Numbered from the stretch's first letter, positions 41,916 to 50,554 are shown. The stretch is 64,000 bases of DNA from Nitrospira sp. (GCA_015709715.1 CP054184.1:2155001-2219000), one strand, 5' to 3'. Notes: generated by a model not told the origin, from the sequence alone. Translations and numbers: made by a program.

Positions 41916-42125
41916 TTACGCCTTTTTTTTAGAGGTCGCGTACTTCTTCAAAAGATCCTTCAAGGCTTCCTCTATGAGCTCGTTGAACCTTCGGCGCTGT
42001 CGAAGCCCCAAGATTCTGACTTCCGTCAAAAGCTCGTGATCAACCCTCGCTCCTATCTGTTGTTTTGTTTTTTCTGCTTCTTCTTCGCCTGGCATGGGAG
42101 CGGACGATACTGAAGCATGTCGCAT
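41916..42125 (-). CDS. ribbon-helix-helix protein
   Basis: 69 residues, the only minus-strand gene in the element. The core QIGARVDHELLTEVRILGLR, then RRFNELIEEALKDLLKKY has the strand-helix-helix pattern of Arc/MetJ-type repressors. Divergent from the second RHH gene, with about 70 bases between them. Probably the element's repressor, or an antitoxin without a visible toxin. Confidence 0.65.
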   Translation of the reverse strand: MRHASVSSAPMPGEEEAEKTKQQIGARVDHELLTEVRILGLRQRRRFNELIEEALKDLLKKYATSKKKA

Positions 42126-42197
42126 GAGTCAAGTGACATGATTTGACACCATTCAGTGTAACGTGGTAACACTATCACATCTGCACAGGAGACCATT

Positions 42198-42350
42198 ATG
42201 AAAATGACACGTCTTAACATCCAGATCCCTTCATTGCTCAAGGCGAAACTTGATGCTTTGCGCGCAGAGGGAATCACGGCAGCCGGCCTGATCCGGCACC
42301 TATTAACCCAACATTTCAACCAGGCTCAGAAGAGCCAGAAAGGCAGGTGA
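42198..42350 (+). CDS. 50-residue RHH-like protein
   Basis: Too short for many gene finders. ATG at 42198 with AGGAGA upstream. Sequence MKMTRLNIQIPSLLKAKLDA, then LRAEGITAAGLIRHLLTQHF reads as a beta strand (RLNIQI) followed by two helices, the ribbon-helix-helix layout. Its end overlaps the GTG codon in front of the next gene. Likely a small DNA-binding regulator. Confidence 0.6.
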   Translation: MKMTRLNIQIPSLLKAKLDALRAEGITAAGLIRHLLTQHFNQAQKSQKGR

Positions 42351-42355
42351 AGAAC

Positions 42356-42649
42356 ATGGACGATGTAGGCCAAGAGACAGCATTAGGAAGAGCTGAAGGG
42401 AGAGCTTGCGACCTGTCAGACGAGGTGAATGGGTTAGCCAGTTTATGCCGGATGGTTGCTTATCTCGGAGATGGCACCGACAGAAGTATCAACGAACGCG
42501 ATTTTGTGAGTGCCATGAACCTTATCAGCACAAACATGGATCGATTCAGGAATGAGGTCGAGCAGATGGTGAGTCTTCTCGGCGATGCCAATGATCAAAT
42601 CAAACGACTAGAGAAAACGATTGCTGAAACTCGGACGACTAATATTTGA
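42356..42649 (+). CDS. small coiled-coil element protein
   Basis: 97 residues from the ATG at 42356 (AGGTGA six bases upstream); GTG at 42347 is the alternative. Almost entirely helical and acidic, with FRNEVEQMVSLLGDANDQIK, then RLEKTIAETR likely to form a coiled coil. Function unknown. Confidence 0.5.
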   Translation: MDDVGQETALGRAEGRACDLSDEVNGLASLCRMVAYLGDGTDRSINERDFVSAMNLISTNMDRFRNEVEQMVSLLGDANDQIKRLEKTIAETRTTNI

Positions 42650-42663
42650 AAGGGCGGTGACTC

Positions 42664-42861
42664 ATGGCGAAACCACATGTGAATTATGAGGTTGTTCGTG
42701 ATGTGCCAGGCTATCCATTCGACCCGTGCGGCTATCAGTCGAGCAGCCTCAGGGACGCACAAAAAGAACTTAGGCAAGCACGCCGGCACTACCCGGAAGC
42801 CTACTTAGCACGAGTGGAATACACCCGTTACCAGAAGAGCAGATCTAAGAAGGGACGGTGA
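42664..42861 (+). CDS. 65-residue element protein
   Basis: Strong ribosome site AAGGGCGGTGA before the ATG. Mixed composition: VRDVPGYPFDPCGYQSSSLR, then helix RDAQKELRQARRHYPEAYLA and a basic end (KSRSKKGR). Similar start-site sequence to the next gene. Function unknown. Confidence 0.5.
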   Translation: MAKPHVNYEVVRDVPGYPFDPCGYQSSSLRDAQKELRQARRHYPEAYLARVEYTRYQKSRSKKGR

Positions 42862-42864
42862 TTC

Positions 42865-43080
42865 ATGGCGAAGAAGAAGCCTGGTCGTTTCCTGCACATC
42901 GAATTCCCCTCAGAAGGCATCAGCTCGTCTGCTGACATAGCGTTTCGGTTGTCCATGCTTCATGCGACAGCTTTGGAGCTTAACGCGCATAACCGAGTCA
43001 AAGTCTCATACACCGGAATGCCTCGAACCAGTGAAGAAAAAGACCCACAAAAGGATAACGGCCTCCGGCTCGTGAAATAA
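42865..43080 (+). CDS. 71-residue element protein
   Basis: ATG at 42865 preceded by AAGGGACGGTGA, the same ribosome-site pattern as the previous gene. Sequence begins MAKKKPGRFLHIEFPSEGIS and ends in a basic, Lys/Asp-rich tail. Function unknown. Confidence 0.5.
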   Translation: MAKKKPGRFLHIEFPSEGISSSADIAFRLSMLHATALELNAHNRVKVSYTGMPRTSEEKDPQKDNGLRLVK

Positions 43081-43098
43081 CCACAAGAAAGGACAATT

Positions 43099-43353
43099 AT
43101 GCCAAGCAAAGACTTCCGGATGAATCCAGACAGAATGAATGAAATCATGACAGCGACAAGCCATGTCGCAGAAGCGGCTGAGCGATTGGCGAAGTCCTGT
43201 CGAGAATTCACGACGAAGGATGCCAGTTACATTACATTCGAACAATTTCAGAATGCAGGTATCCCCATTCATGCCGCCGCCAATGATCTCGGCGCCTGCT
43301 TTGCCAGCTTGGCAACTTTGCAGGCGAAATTCGAAGCAGAAAACGAAAAATAA
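43099..43353 (+). CDS. 84-residue helical element protein
   Basis: ATG at 43099 with GAAAGGAC upstream. Helices MNEIMTATSHVAEAAERLAK and FASLATLQAKFEAENEK; otherwise no motif. Sits directly before the integrase gene in the same direction. Function unknown. Confidence 0.5.
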   Translation: MPSKDFRMNPDRMNEIMTATSHVAEAAERLAKSCREFTTKDASYITFEQFQNAGIPIHAAANDLGACFASLATLQAKFEAENEK

Positions 43354-43382
43354 ATCTCACAAGTTCCTTTCAAGAGGTACCT

Positions 43383-44528
43383 ATGCGCGGCCACATCTTT
43401 CAACGATCGGAAGGCAGTTGGACCATCGTCCTAGACGTCGGCCGGAAAGTGGACCCGGCCACGGGAAAATTGAAACGCATCCAGAAGTGGAAGACGGTTA
43501 GAGGGACCAAGAAAGAGGCTCAGGCCGAACTGACTAACATGTTACACAACCTAAGCCGGGGCCAAGTGATCAGCCCTTCACGCATGACCCTCGGTGAATG
43601 GCTGGAGGAATGGCTGAAATCGGCCATCCAGCCGCACAAACGGCTCAGGACCTATGAAACCTATCGATCCGTCATAGAGCGTCACCTGAAGCCCGTTTTG
43701 GGTCAATATCGGCTCTGTGATCTCAGGGCGAGCCATCTCCAAGCGTATTACCAGTCGGAGAAGGTGGCGCCGGCCACTCTGCAACAGCATCACACGATTC
43801 TGCATAGTGCCTTGAAAGCGGCCACCATGCAGGATCTGATACCCCGAAACGCGGCATCGCTGGTGATAGGCAAGCCTCGGCGCAGGGATGGACACGAAAA
43901 CATCCTTCAGAACTGCTGGGAGCCTGAAGAGGCGAGAAAGTTCCTCGATACGGCTAAGGCGCATAGCACGCATGCGGCCGCCTTGTACTCTGTGGCCCTT
44001 GATAGCGGAGCCAGAAAAGCAGAGCTCTGCGGGCTCAAATGGTCGGAGGTTGATATTGAACGACGGTCTATCTCGATCGTGCGCCAGCTGGTGAAGGTCC
44101 GGGAAGAGCCATTATTTGGCCCACCGAAGAACGGGAAATCCCGGACCGTTCAGCTAGACGAAAAGACAATCGAGGTCTTAAGGAAGCAGAAAGCTGCGCA
44201 GGCCGCTCAAAAACTGCTTCTTGGAACGTCCTATAGAGACCATGGCCTAGTTTTTTCGCGCGACTTCGGGCAACCCCTCACCTTGAATAATATCGGGCAA
44301 CGCGAGTTTGCCAGGCTTATTAAAGCGGCCGGCGTGAAGCCGATCACCTTTCACGGGCTTCGCCACACGTGCGCGACCTTGGCACTCAAGGAAGGGGTTC
44401 CGGTGAAGGTGGTATCAGAACGACTAGGACACAAGCGGATCGAGATTACATTGAACGTGTACGCGCATGCCCTCCCCTCCATGCAGCAGGAAGCAGCGGC
44501 AAAGTTGGGGCGATTGCTGCACGGTTAG
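43383..44528 (+). CDS. int: tyrosine recombinase/integrase
   Basis: 381 residues. N-terminal arm-binding and core-binding domains (GEWLEEWLKSAIQPHKRLRT, then HLQAYYQSEKVAPATLQQHH), then the catalytic domain with Arg in LDSGARKAELCGLKWSE, the HxxR box in FHGLRHTCATLALKEG and the nucleophile Tyr in LNVYAHALP. It inserts and excises the element at the tRNA-Leu 3' end; it lies 65 bases from the att copy. Preceded by the AlpA-like gene in the element, the usual int/xis division. Confidence 0.93.
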   Translation: MRGHIFQRSEGSWTIVLDVGRKVDPATGKLKRIQKWKTVRGTKKEAQAELTNMLHNLSRGQVISPSRMTLGEWLEEWLKSAIQPHKRLRTYETYRSVIERHLKPVLGQYRLCDLRASHLQAYYQSEKVAPATLQQHHTILHSALKAATMQDLIPRNAASLVIGKPRRRDGHENILQNCWEPEEARKFLDTAKAHSTHAAALYSVALDSGARKAELCGLKWSEVDIERRSISIVRQLVKVREEPLFGPPKNGKSRTVQLDEKTIEVLRKQKAAQAAQKLLLGTSYRDHGLVFSRDFGQPLTLNNIGQREFARLIKAAGVKPITFHGLRHTCATLALKEGVPVKVVSERLGHKRIEITLNVYAHALPSMQQEAAAKLGRLLHG

Positions 44529-44593
44529 CGGATTGTTTGCAATCGAACAGCTTGAACGGTCTAAACCACTGACAAGTTTACAGTCTAGGGGGT

Positions 44594-44611
44594 ATGGTGC
44601 CGAAGCCGGGA
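44594..44611. repeat. right attachment site copy (tRNA-Leu 3' end)
   Basis: ATGGTGCCGAAGCCGGGA, the 3' terminal segment of tRNA-Leu(CAG) read on the plus strand, matching the left copy at 37977-37994 in 17 of 18 bases. The integrase gene ends 65 bases to its left. Confidence 0.78.
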
Positions 44612-44681
44612 CTTGAACCCGGACAGGCTTTCGCCCACATGGTCCTGAGCCATGCGCGTATGCCAATTCCGCCACTTCGGC
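44595..44681 (-). tRNA. tRNA-Leu (CAG)
   Basis: Read on the minus strand: acceptor GCCGAAG pairs with CTTCGGC, discriminator A and encoded CCA at 44597-44595; D-loop with GGAATTGGCA, anticodon loop CTCAGGA with anticodon CAG, a long type II variable arm as in leucine tRNAs, and T-loop GGTTCAAGT. 87 bases with CCA. It is the integration target of the adjacent element. Confidence 0.95.
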
Positions 44682-44745
44682 CAGAGGAATGGAGGCGAAT
44701 TATCGCTGATCGGTCGGAACCCGTCAAGGTGAGCGGGAGGAAAAT

Positions 44746-46215
44746 CTAGGGGCGGAGCCGACCGCTGATGTTCCACCGCCCCTTCTCGCTCAACTCGGCG
44801 AGGTCGCCGGTTAGGACGATTCGTTCTCGCACCAAGCCGGCCGCGGCCAACAGGTAGGGACTGCCGATCCTGAAAGCGTCGTCCGCAATCAGGACGTCGA
44901 AGCGCACGCGGCGAAAGAGGGGATCTACCGCCACCCGTGAGGCGGTGGTCACAATCACTCGCCGGTTCTGCACGAAGGCTTGTCGATTGGTGTTCTCCTG
45001 CGCCGCCAACAGCTCTCGAATCTTCTTGGTGCCGCCCAACTTCAACACGTCCTCTTTGAGTTCGGCGAATTCCGGCTTCAGGTCCTTGGGCACCGTCGCC
45101 TCCGGAATCAACTCGGCGATGCGCGCCTTGGCAATGTCGATTTCCTGGCGCAAGCCCGCGCTCTGCCGGTCATAGATGGCCTTATACTCCCGCAAGGATT
45201 CGACATTCTTCCCCACGGCCTGCATCGAGAGGCGCTTCCAGATCGGCAGTTGCTCGTACGCGGCCAGCGTCTGATCGATTTCCGTGATCTTGGCCTGCAG
45301 CTCGCTCAGATGCGTCATCAAGCGCCATTCCAACAGCCGGACTTCATCCAGATCCTTTTGCTTCTGCGCCTTATAGGCGAGCAGCGGAGTCAGTTCGCGA
45401 AACCGCTCGTACTTTTTGCGTAGCGCCGCCTTTTCGGATCGAGCCTTGGCATAAAACTGGTGCATTTGGGCTTCGAAGCCGAGGTCGGAAAGGGGAATGC
45501 CGCCGCTGTCCTGGCTGATGGCAAGCTCGTACCGGCTGACCCAGCTCTTAAAGGTCAGCCCGGCCGCCTTCATGACCCGCGCGATCTGGAGGGTGATGCG
45601 GTCGGCATCGTGGTGATCCGGCGTGACCAAAAGCAGGCGCTTGTTGGCCCGGATCAACTCAATGACGAGGGAGGCCACCTTCTGCTGCCGAGCAGCCACA
45701 TCGCCATGCCACAAGGGCATCAGGACCGAGGTGGCGGTCAAGCCTTCCAGTGCAGCCCGATCCCCCACCTGACCGGCCGCCAACAGCGGCAATAGACGTT
45801 CCGCGGGCCCCAACGTATAGGAGCCGCCGGCCTTGCTCATCTCATGCAAGCGATGGGCGGCCGTCTGCGCAAATCCCGCCGCATCGGGCAGCAGGGTGGC
45901 TCTGGGGACGACGTCACCGACCGCGTCGAAGGTTTGCACCACCAGGCGCTCTCCTTCCTGGGCAAGGATGAGCCCCTCCGTCGGTTCATCCTCCTCACCC
46001 AACAACACGGTCACCGGAACATCCAGCCCCACAGACAGATTAGGGGGCAGGACAAACTCGTAGAGATGGAGCGTGCCGACCGTCTGGATCCGGCGACCAC
46101 CGGTCACGACCACCGTCTGATCCGGTTCGGATGTCGCGGAGGCAGCGGCTTCCCGCTCCAATTGAAGGGCCAGCTGCTCCAACAAATCAGGCAAGGTCTC
46201 AGGAATCGTCGTCAT
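44746..46215 (-). CDS. helicase-like protein without a P-loop
   Basis: 489 residues from the ATG at 46215. The C-terminal half keeps superfamily-1 helicase features (VIVTTASRVAVDPLFRRVRF, the DEAD-like box as IADDAFRIGSP, and IVLTGD), and the middle LVIELIRANKRLLLVTPDHHDAD fits motif Ia. But the place of the GxxGxGKT Walker A loop reads MPLWHGDVAARQQK, with no GKT, so ATP binding should be lost. A coiled-coil segment fills residues about 270-400. Probably a pseudo-helicase with a structural or regulatory role. Not connected to the element beyond the tRNA. Confidence 0.6.
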   Translation of the reverse strand: MTTIPETLPDLLEQLALQLEREAAASATSEPDQTVVVTGGRRIQTVGTLHLYEFVLPPNLSVGLDVPVTVLLGEEDEPTEGLILAQEGERLVVQTFDAVGDVVPRATLLPDAAGFAQTAAHRLHEMSKAGGSYTLGPAERLLPLLAAGQVGDRAALEGLTATSVLMPLWHGDVAARQQKVASLVIELIRANKRLLLVTPDHHDADRITLQIARVMKAAGLTFKSWVSRYELAISQDSGGIPLSDLGFEAQMHQFYAKARSEKAALRKKYERFRELTPLLAYKAQKQKDLDEVRLLEWRLMTHLSELQAKITEIDQTLAAYEQLPIWKRLSMQAVGKNVESLREYKAIYDRQSAGLRQEIDIAKARIAELIPEATVPKDLKPEFAELKEDVLKLGGTKKIRELLAAQENTNRQAFVQNRRVIVTTASRVAVDPLFRRVRFDVLIADDAFRIGSPYLLAAAGLVRERIVLTGDLAELSEKGRWNISGRLRP

Positions 46216-46358
46216 GCGGCAGGTCCCGGGTGGTTCGGCGCCGTATCTTAATGACTCGGGAAAGAGCCTGTCCACTGGGGCGGCAGTGCGGCGAGTCAAT
46301 TGACTTTTGCACAGCCCCTCAGTATGCTTTTTCCCTTTCCAACAGAAGGAGTTGCAGT

Positions 46359-46832
46359 ATGAAGGTGATTCTCCAAGAAACCCTCGAAGGCGTAGGCGAC
46401 CTCGGCGACCTCCTGGATGTCTCCGACGGCTTCGCCCGAAACTACCTCTTGCCTCGCCGCAAGGCGGTGGAAGCCAACAGCCGCAACATCAAGGAATTCG
46501 AACATGCCAAGCGGGCCGCCGCCGAAAAGGCCAAGAAGGAAAAGCTGGAAATCGAGGCCCATGGCAAGAAGATCAGCGCCGTCTCGCTCACGATCTCGGT
46601 CCAGGTCGGAAAAGACGACAAGCTGTTCGGCTCCGTCACCGCCAAGGACATCGCGGAAGCCTTAGCCGCACAGGGCCACACCGTCGACCGTCGCAAGATT
46701 CAGCTCGCCCAGCCCATCAAGGAACTGGGGACCTTCACGATCCCCATCAAGCTCCCGCGCGAGGTCACCGCCAGCATCGCGGTGCACGTGGTGAAGCAAC
46801 AGGAAGAGCCGGAAGCGGCCGCGACGGCCTAA
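46359..46832 (+). CDS. rplI: 50S ribosomal protein L9
   Basis: 157 residues from the ATG at 46359, seven bases after AGAAGGAG; upstream in-frame starts are spurious. N-terminal domain MKVILQETLEGVGDLGDLLD with GFARNYLLPRRKA, an Ala/Lys-rich connecting helix and a C-terminal domain (KDIAEALAAQGHTVDRRKIQ). It binds 23S rRNA at the L1 stalk base. Not part of the usual rpsF-rpsR-rplI order here; its left neighbour is the pseudo-helicase gene in the opposite direction. Confidence 0.95.
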   Translation: MKVILQETLEGVGDLGDLLDVSDGFARNYLLPRRKAVEANSRNIKEFEHAKRAAAEKAKKEKLEIEAHGKKISAVSLTISVQVGKDDKLFGSVTAKDIAEALAAQGHTVDRRKIQLAQPIKELGTFTIPIKLPREVTASIAVHVVKQQEEPEAAATA

Positions 46833-46889
46833 GCCCTTGTGCCAAATCATGCGCGGCGTTCGGCCTCGTCCGCCGTGCTCGGAGGACCC

Positions 46890-48167
46890 ATGCAGGATCT
46901 GATCGGTTCGTTGGACGCGCTGAAAGCAACCGACCCTGAGACCTATGCGGCCATCACGGCCGAGGAGGAGCGTCAGCGGGACAAACTCCTGTTGATTGCT
47001 TCCGAGAATTTCGCGAGCCCGGCCGTGTTGGCCGCCCAAGGCAGCTTGATGACCAACAAGTATGCCGAGGGCTATCCCGGCAAACGCTATTACGGCGGCT
47101 GCCAACACGTCGATACCGTCGAAACCTTGGCCATCGAGCGGGCCAAGCAGATCTTCGGCGCCGAACACGTCAATGTGCAGCCACACTCCGGCTCTCAAGC
47201 CAACATGGCCGCGTACCTCGCCGTGCTCAAGCCCGGCGACACGATCCTGGGCTTGGACCTGGCGCAGGGCGGACACCTGACCCACGGCAGCAAGGTGAAT
47301 TTCTCCGGGACCATCTTCCGCGCGTTCTCCTACGGCGTGGATCGCCAAACCGAAACCATCGACTATGCCGCGGTGCAAAAGATCGCCGAGGAATGTCGAC
47401 CGCGCATGCTGGTGGTCGGGGCCAGCGCCTATGCCCGCACGCTCGACTTTCCCAAATTCCAGGAAATCGCCAAATCGGTCGGCGCCTACCTACTGGTCGA
47501 CATTGCGCATATCGCAGGGCTCATCGCGGCAGGGCTGCACCCCAACCCGGTGCCCTATGCCGATTTCGTCACCACCACGACCCACAAGACCCTCCGGGGA
47601 CCGCGGGGCGGCGTGACGATGTGTAAGGCCGAACATGCCAAGGCCGTCGACAAGATCATTTTCCCCGGCCTGCAGGGCGGACCGCTGATGCACGTGATCG
47701 CCGCCAAGGCCGTCGCCTTCAAGGAAGCGCTGTCTCCCGCCTTCAAGCGTTACCAGCAGCAGGTGCTGGCCAACGCGCGCACCCTGGCCCAAGGCCTGAT
47801 CGATCGAGGATACAAGATCGTGTCCGGGGGCACCGATACGCATCTGATGCTCGTGAACCTGACCAATAAGGGTCTGACCGGCAAGGAGGCCGACGCCGCG
47901 TTGGATGCCGCCGGCATCATCGTCAACAAAAACGCCGTCCCCTACGACGAAAAACCGCCGGCGGTCGCGAGCGGCATCCGCATCGGCAGCCCTATCGTTT
48001 CCACCCGCGGCATGCGGGAGGCCGACATGCGGGAGATCGTGGCCCTCATCGACCGCGTCTTGCAATATCCGCAAGACCAGCAGGTGCAGGCTGACGTACG
48101 GGCGCAAGCGAAGGCGCTGTGCAACCGCTTCCCCATCTTTCATGCCTACGATGCGTCTCCCTCATAG
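46890..48167 (+). CDS. glyA: serine hydroxymethyltransferase
   Basis: 425 residues from the ATG at 46890, with GGAGG upstream; a GTG at 46839 would add 17 unconserved residues. PLP-binding lysine in [14 protein letters not shown], active-site regions [12 protein letters not shown] and [14 protein letters not shown]. It converts serine to glycine plus methylene-THF, feeding one-carbon metabolism. Followed by nrdR after 15 bases. Confidence 0.97.
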   Translation: MQDLIGSLDALKATDPETYAAITAEEERQRDKLLLIASENFASPAVLAAQGSLMTNKYAEGYPGKRYYGGCQHVDTVETLAIERAKQIFGAEHVNVQPHSGSQANMAAYLAVLKPGDTILGLDLAQGGHLTHGSKVNFSGTIFRAFSYGVDRQTETIDYAAVQKIAEECRPRMLVVGASAYARTLDFPKFQEIAKSVGAYLLVDIAHIAGLIAAGLHPNPVPYADFVTTTTHKTLRGPRGGVTMCKAEHAKAVDKIIFPGLQGGPLMHVIAAKAVAFKEALSPAFKRYQQQVLANARTLAQGLIDRGYKIVSGGTDTHLMLVNLTNKGLTGKEADAALDAAGIIVNKNAVPYDEKPPAVASGIRIGSPIVSTRGMREADMREIVALIDRVLQYPQDQQVQADVRAQAKALCNRFPIFHAYDASPS

Positions 48168-48182
48168 GCAGGACGTGCGCCG

Positions 48183-48647
48183 GTGAAGTGTCCCTTCTGC
48201 GACGATGTCGAAGACAAAGTCGTCGATTCACGGATGGCCAAGGAAGGCGAGGTCATTCGACGGCGGCGCGAGTGCCTGTCGTGTAAACGCCGGTACACGA
48301 CCTACGAGCGGGTCGAAGAAACCATGCCGGTCGTGGTGAAGAAGGACGGACGCCGGGAACCCTTCGACCGCGGCAAGATCGTCTCCGGCCTCAAGAAGGC
48401 CTGCGAAAAACGCCCGATCAGTACGGCCACCATCGAGGCGGTCACCGATCGCATCGAAAAGCGGATCCAAGAGATGGGGGAAACGGAAATCGTCAGCACC
48501 TCCATCGGCGAAGAGGTCATGAAGGAGCTGTCGCAACTCGATCAGGTGGCCTACGTGCGGTTCGCCTCCGTGTATCGGGATTTCAAAGACATCGACCAGT
48601 TCATGGACGAAATCAAAGCCCTGGCCCAGCAGCGCCGAGAGCGTTAA
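48183..48647 (+). CDS. nrdR: transcriptional repressor NrdR
   Basis: 154 residues, GTG start. N-terminal zinc ribbon with [17 protein letters not shown] and [20 protein letters not shown], then the ATP-cone ([20 protein letters not shown]). It represses ribonucleotide reductase genes when dATP is high. A glyA-nrdR order is common. Confidence 0.97.
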   Translation: MKCPFCDDVEDKVVDSRMAKEGEVIRRRRECLSCKRRYTTYERVEETMPVVVKKDGRREPFDRGKIVSGLKKACEKRPISTATIEAVTDRIEKRIQEMGETEIVSTSIGEEVMKELSQLDQVAYVRFASVYRDFKDIDQFMDEIKALAQQRRER

Positions 48648-48702
48648 GGGCTGCCCCTTCCACCGCCGGGACGGCCCTCGCAGCCCCGGCATCAGCGAAC
48701 CC

Positions 48703-49818
48703 ATGGCCACGACCAAGACTTTACGCGAACGACGAAAAACGCTGCGACGCCGCCGGGCCTCGGGTGCCACCCATGTGGCCATCATCGGCGCCGGCCGCGG
48801 CGGCACCGCCTTGATGGAGATTTTCGCCAACGATCCGCTGGTCCGGATCGTGGGCGTCGCGGACATCAGCCCCCAAGCTCCGGGCATCGGCCTGGCCAGA
48901 CGCCTGAACATCCGCGTCACGCGGAGCTACCGTCAACTGCTGAAAATGGGACCGGTCGACTTGGTCATCGACGTCTCCGGCAATCCGGAAGTCGGCGAAT
49001 TTCTCCAAGACATCCGCCGTATGGGCGTGGCCGTCATCGGCGGCGCCAGCGCCAAGTTCATGTGGCAGTTGATCGAGGCCCGCATTCGAGCCACCGCGGA
49101 AATCGAGAAGACCCTGAACAAATACCAGTCGCTCTACCGCCTCTACGTCAAAGAAACCGGCGCCGCGGTGACGGAAGAACGTACCCGCATCGCCTGCGAA
49201 ATCCACGACGGTCTGGTGCAAAGCCTCGCCGGCGTCAACTTCAAGTTGGAACTGTCGCAGGAGCTGATCCGGAAGAATCCCAAGGCCAGCCTCGCGACCC
49301 TGCGCGAGTCGAAAGCTCAGCTGAAGATGGCGATTCAGGAGGCACGACAGGTGATCTTCAATCTGCGCCCGCTCCATTACGACAAGATGGAGTTGATCCC
49401 CGCCCTCACCAACTATCTCAAGTCCTACGAAACGCAATACCACATCAAAACCGCGTTTTCCGTCACCGGAGACGAAACGGTCCTGTTCCCGCGCACGAAA
49501 ATCTTCCTCTTCCGGATCGTGCAGGAGGCGCTCAGCAACGTCCAGAAACACGCCAAAGCGGACCGGGTGTCCGTGCAGCTCGACATTCGCGAGAACCTGC
49601 TGCAAGTCACCATTATCGACGATGGGATCGGATTCGACATGGACACGGTCCTCCGCGATCCCGAAAAATGGGACCACTTCGGCATTCGCGGCATTCTGGA
49701 ACGGGCGCGGCTCGTGGGCGGAGAGGCAACCATCGACTCGAAGAAGGGACGCGGCACAAAGATCGTCTTGCGTGTGCCGCTAGCCGACAAGGAGACCATT
49801 CGCAATGGAAAAAATTAA
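48703..49818 (+). CDS. NarL-type histidine kinase with N-terminal Rossmann (nucleotide-binding) domain
   Basis: 371 residues, no membrane segment. Residues about 24-115 form a Rossmann fold: HVAIIGAGRGGTALMEIF (GxGxxG) with VGVAD at the end of strand 2, LVIDVSGNPEVGEF. Then HisKA_3 with H168 in ERTRIACEIHDGLVQSL, and an HATPase with FRIVQEALSNVQKHAKAD, DDGIGFD and GIRGILERARLVGG. A dinucleotide- or CoA-type ligand may be the signal, i.e. a possible redox (NADH/NAD+) sensor. It overlaps its response regulator by 14 bases. Confidence 0.85.
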   Translation: MATTKTLRERRKTLRRRRASGATHVAIIGAGRGGTALMEIFANDPLVRIVGVADISPQAPGIGLARRLNIRVTRSYRQLLKMGPVDLVIDVSGNPEVGEFLQDIRRMGVAVIGGASAKFMWQLIEARIRATAEIEKTLNKYQSLYRLYVKETGAAVTEERTRIACEIHDGLVQSLAGVNFKLELSQELIRKNPKASLATLRESKAQLKMAIQEARQVIFNLRPLHYDKMELIPALTNYLKSYETQYHIKTAFSVTGDETVLFPRTKIFLFRIVQEALSNVQKHAKADRVSVQLDIRENLLQVTIIDDGIGFDMDTVLRDPEKWDHFGIRGILERARLVGGEATIDSKKGRGTKIVLRVPLADKETIRNGKN

Positions 49819-50476
49819 GGTCCTGATCGCCGATGATCATCGCGTCGTTCGCGAAGGTCTGGCCGCCATCCTCAAGACCAAGGAGGACATCAACGTCGTC
49901 GGAGAAGCGCAAGACGGCGTGGAAGCGGTGGAAAAAACCAGGACGTTGCTGCCCGACGTCGTGCTAATGGACGTGAGTATGCCCCGCATGGGCGGCGTCG
50001 AAGCGACCAGGCAGATCAAGCGTGAATTTCCGCACATCGGCATCGTGGCCCTTACCATGTACGAAGAGCAGCAGTACATCTTCGATCTGGTACGGGCCGG
50101 GGCCACGGGTTATCTCCTCAAGGATTCCGAGTCATCCCAAATCGTGGCGGCCATCCGGGCCATTTACCGCGGCGAATCCCTCATCCATCCCTCCGTAGCG
50201 AGCAAGATCCTCGCGGAGTTCTCCCTCATGGCGCAAAAGAAGGGGAAAAAGCCCGCCTGGGTCGAACATGATCTGACCGAACGGGAAATCACGGTGCTCC
50301 GGTTGGTCGCCGATGGAAAAACCAACAAGGAAATCGCCAACAGCTTGGACTTGAGCGAGAAGACCGTGAAGAACCATGTGCGTAACATCTTCCATAAGCT
50401 TCAGGTGTATGACCGGACCCAGGCGGCCATCTTGGCCATTCGAAAGGGATTGATCGAGCTGGAACCCAGGCCGTAA
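49805..50476 (+). CDS. NarL/FixJ-family response regulator
   Basis: 223 residues. Receiver domain with Asp56 in VVLMDVSMPRMGG, Thr in IVALTMYEEQ and Lys in LLKDSES; GerE/LuxR HTH at the C-terminus (LTEREITVLRLVADGKTNKE, NSLDLSEKTVKNHVRNIFHK). Partner of the Rossmann-domain kinase, with which it overlaps. Ends 170 bases before dabB; the palindromes in that gap could be its targets. Confidence 0.92.
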   Translation: MEKIKVLIADDHRVVREGLAAILKTKEDINVVGEAQDGVEAVEKTRTLLPDVVLMDVSMPRMGGVEATRQIKREFPHIGIVALTMYEEQQYIFDLVRAGATGYLLKDSESSQIVAAIRAIYRGESLIHPSVASKILAEFSLMAQKKGKKPAWVEHDLTEREITVLRLVADGKTNKEIANSLDLSEKTVKNHVRNIFHKLQVYDRTQAAILAIRKGLIELEPRP

Positions 50477-50508
50477 TCCGCGTCGGGATTGCGTGCGCGG
50501 GCACACGC

Positions 50509-50526
50509 CAGTGCGCATGCGCACTG
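50509..50526. promoter_or_regulatory. 18-bp perfect palindrome upstream of dabB
   Basis: CAGTGCGCATGCGCACTG, fully symmetrical, 33 bases after the response-regulator stop. Candidate dimeric regulator site (or hairpin). Confidence 0.45.
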
Positions 50527-50554
50527 TGAGGTGGTTGGTATCAGCCCGCTCGGC

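Larger units (their letters stand above)
37977..44611. mobile_element. 6.6-kb integrative element in tRNA-Leu(CAG)
   Basis: Bounded by the 17/18 direct repeat at 37977-37994 and 44594-44611; the right copy lies in an intact tRNA gene, next to a tyrosine integrase. Contents: a predicted AlpA-like excisionase, a replication-like winged-helix protein, two ribbon-helix-helix proteins and about nine small unknown genes, nearly all on the plus strand. Base composition is visibly lower in GC than its surroundings. No capsid, portal or tail genes and no conjugation genes, so it resembles a phage-satellite-like or small genomic-island element. Confidence 0.8.

Noticed and set aside
41916-42350. Toxin-antitoxin locus
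   Set aside because: Both genes look like DNA-binding antitoxin/repressor types but no toxin-like partner is present.
37977-44611. Complete prophage
   Set aside because: No capsid, portal, terminase, tail or lysis genes; only integration, replication-like and small unknown genes.
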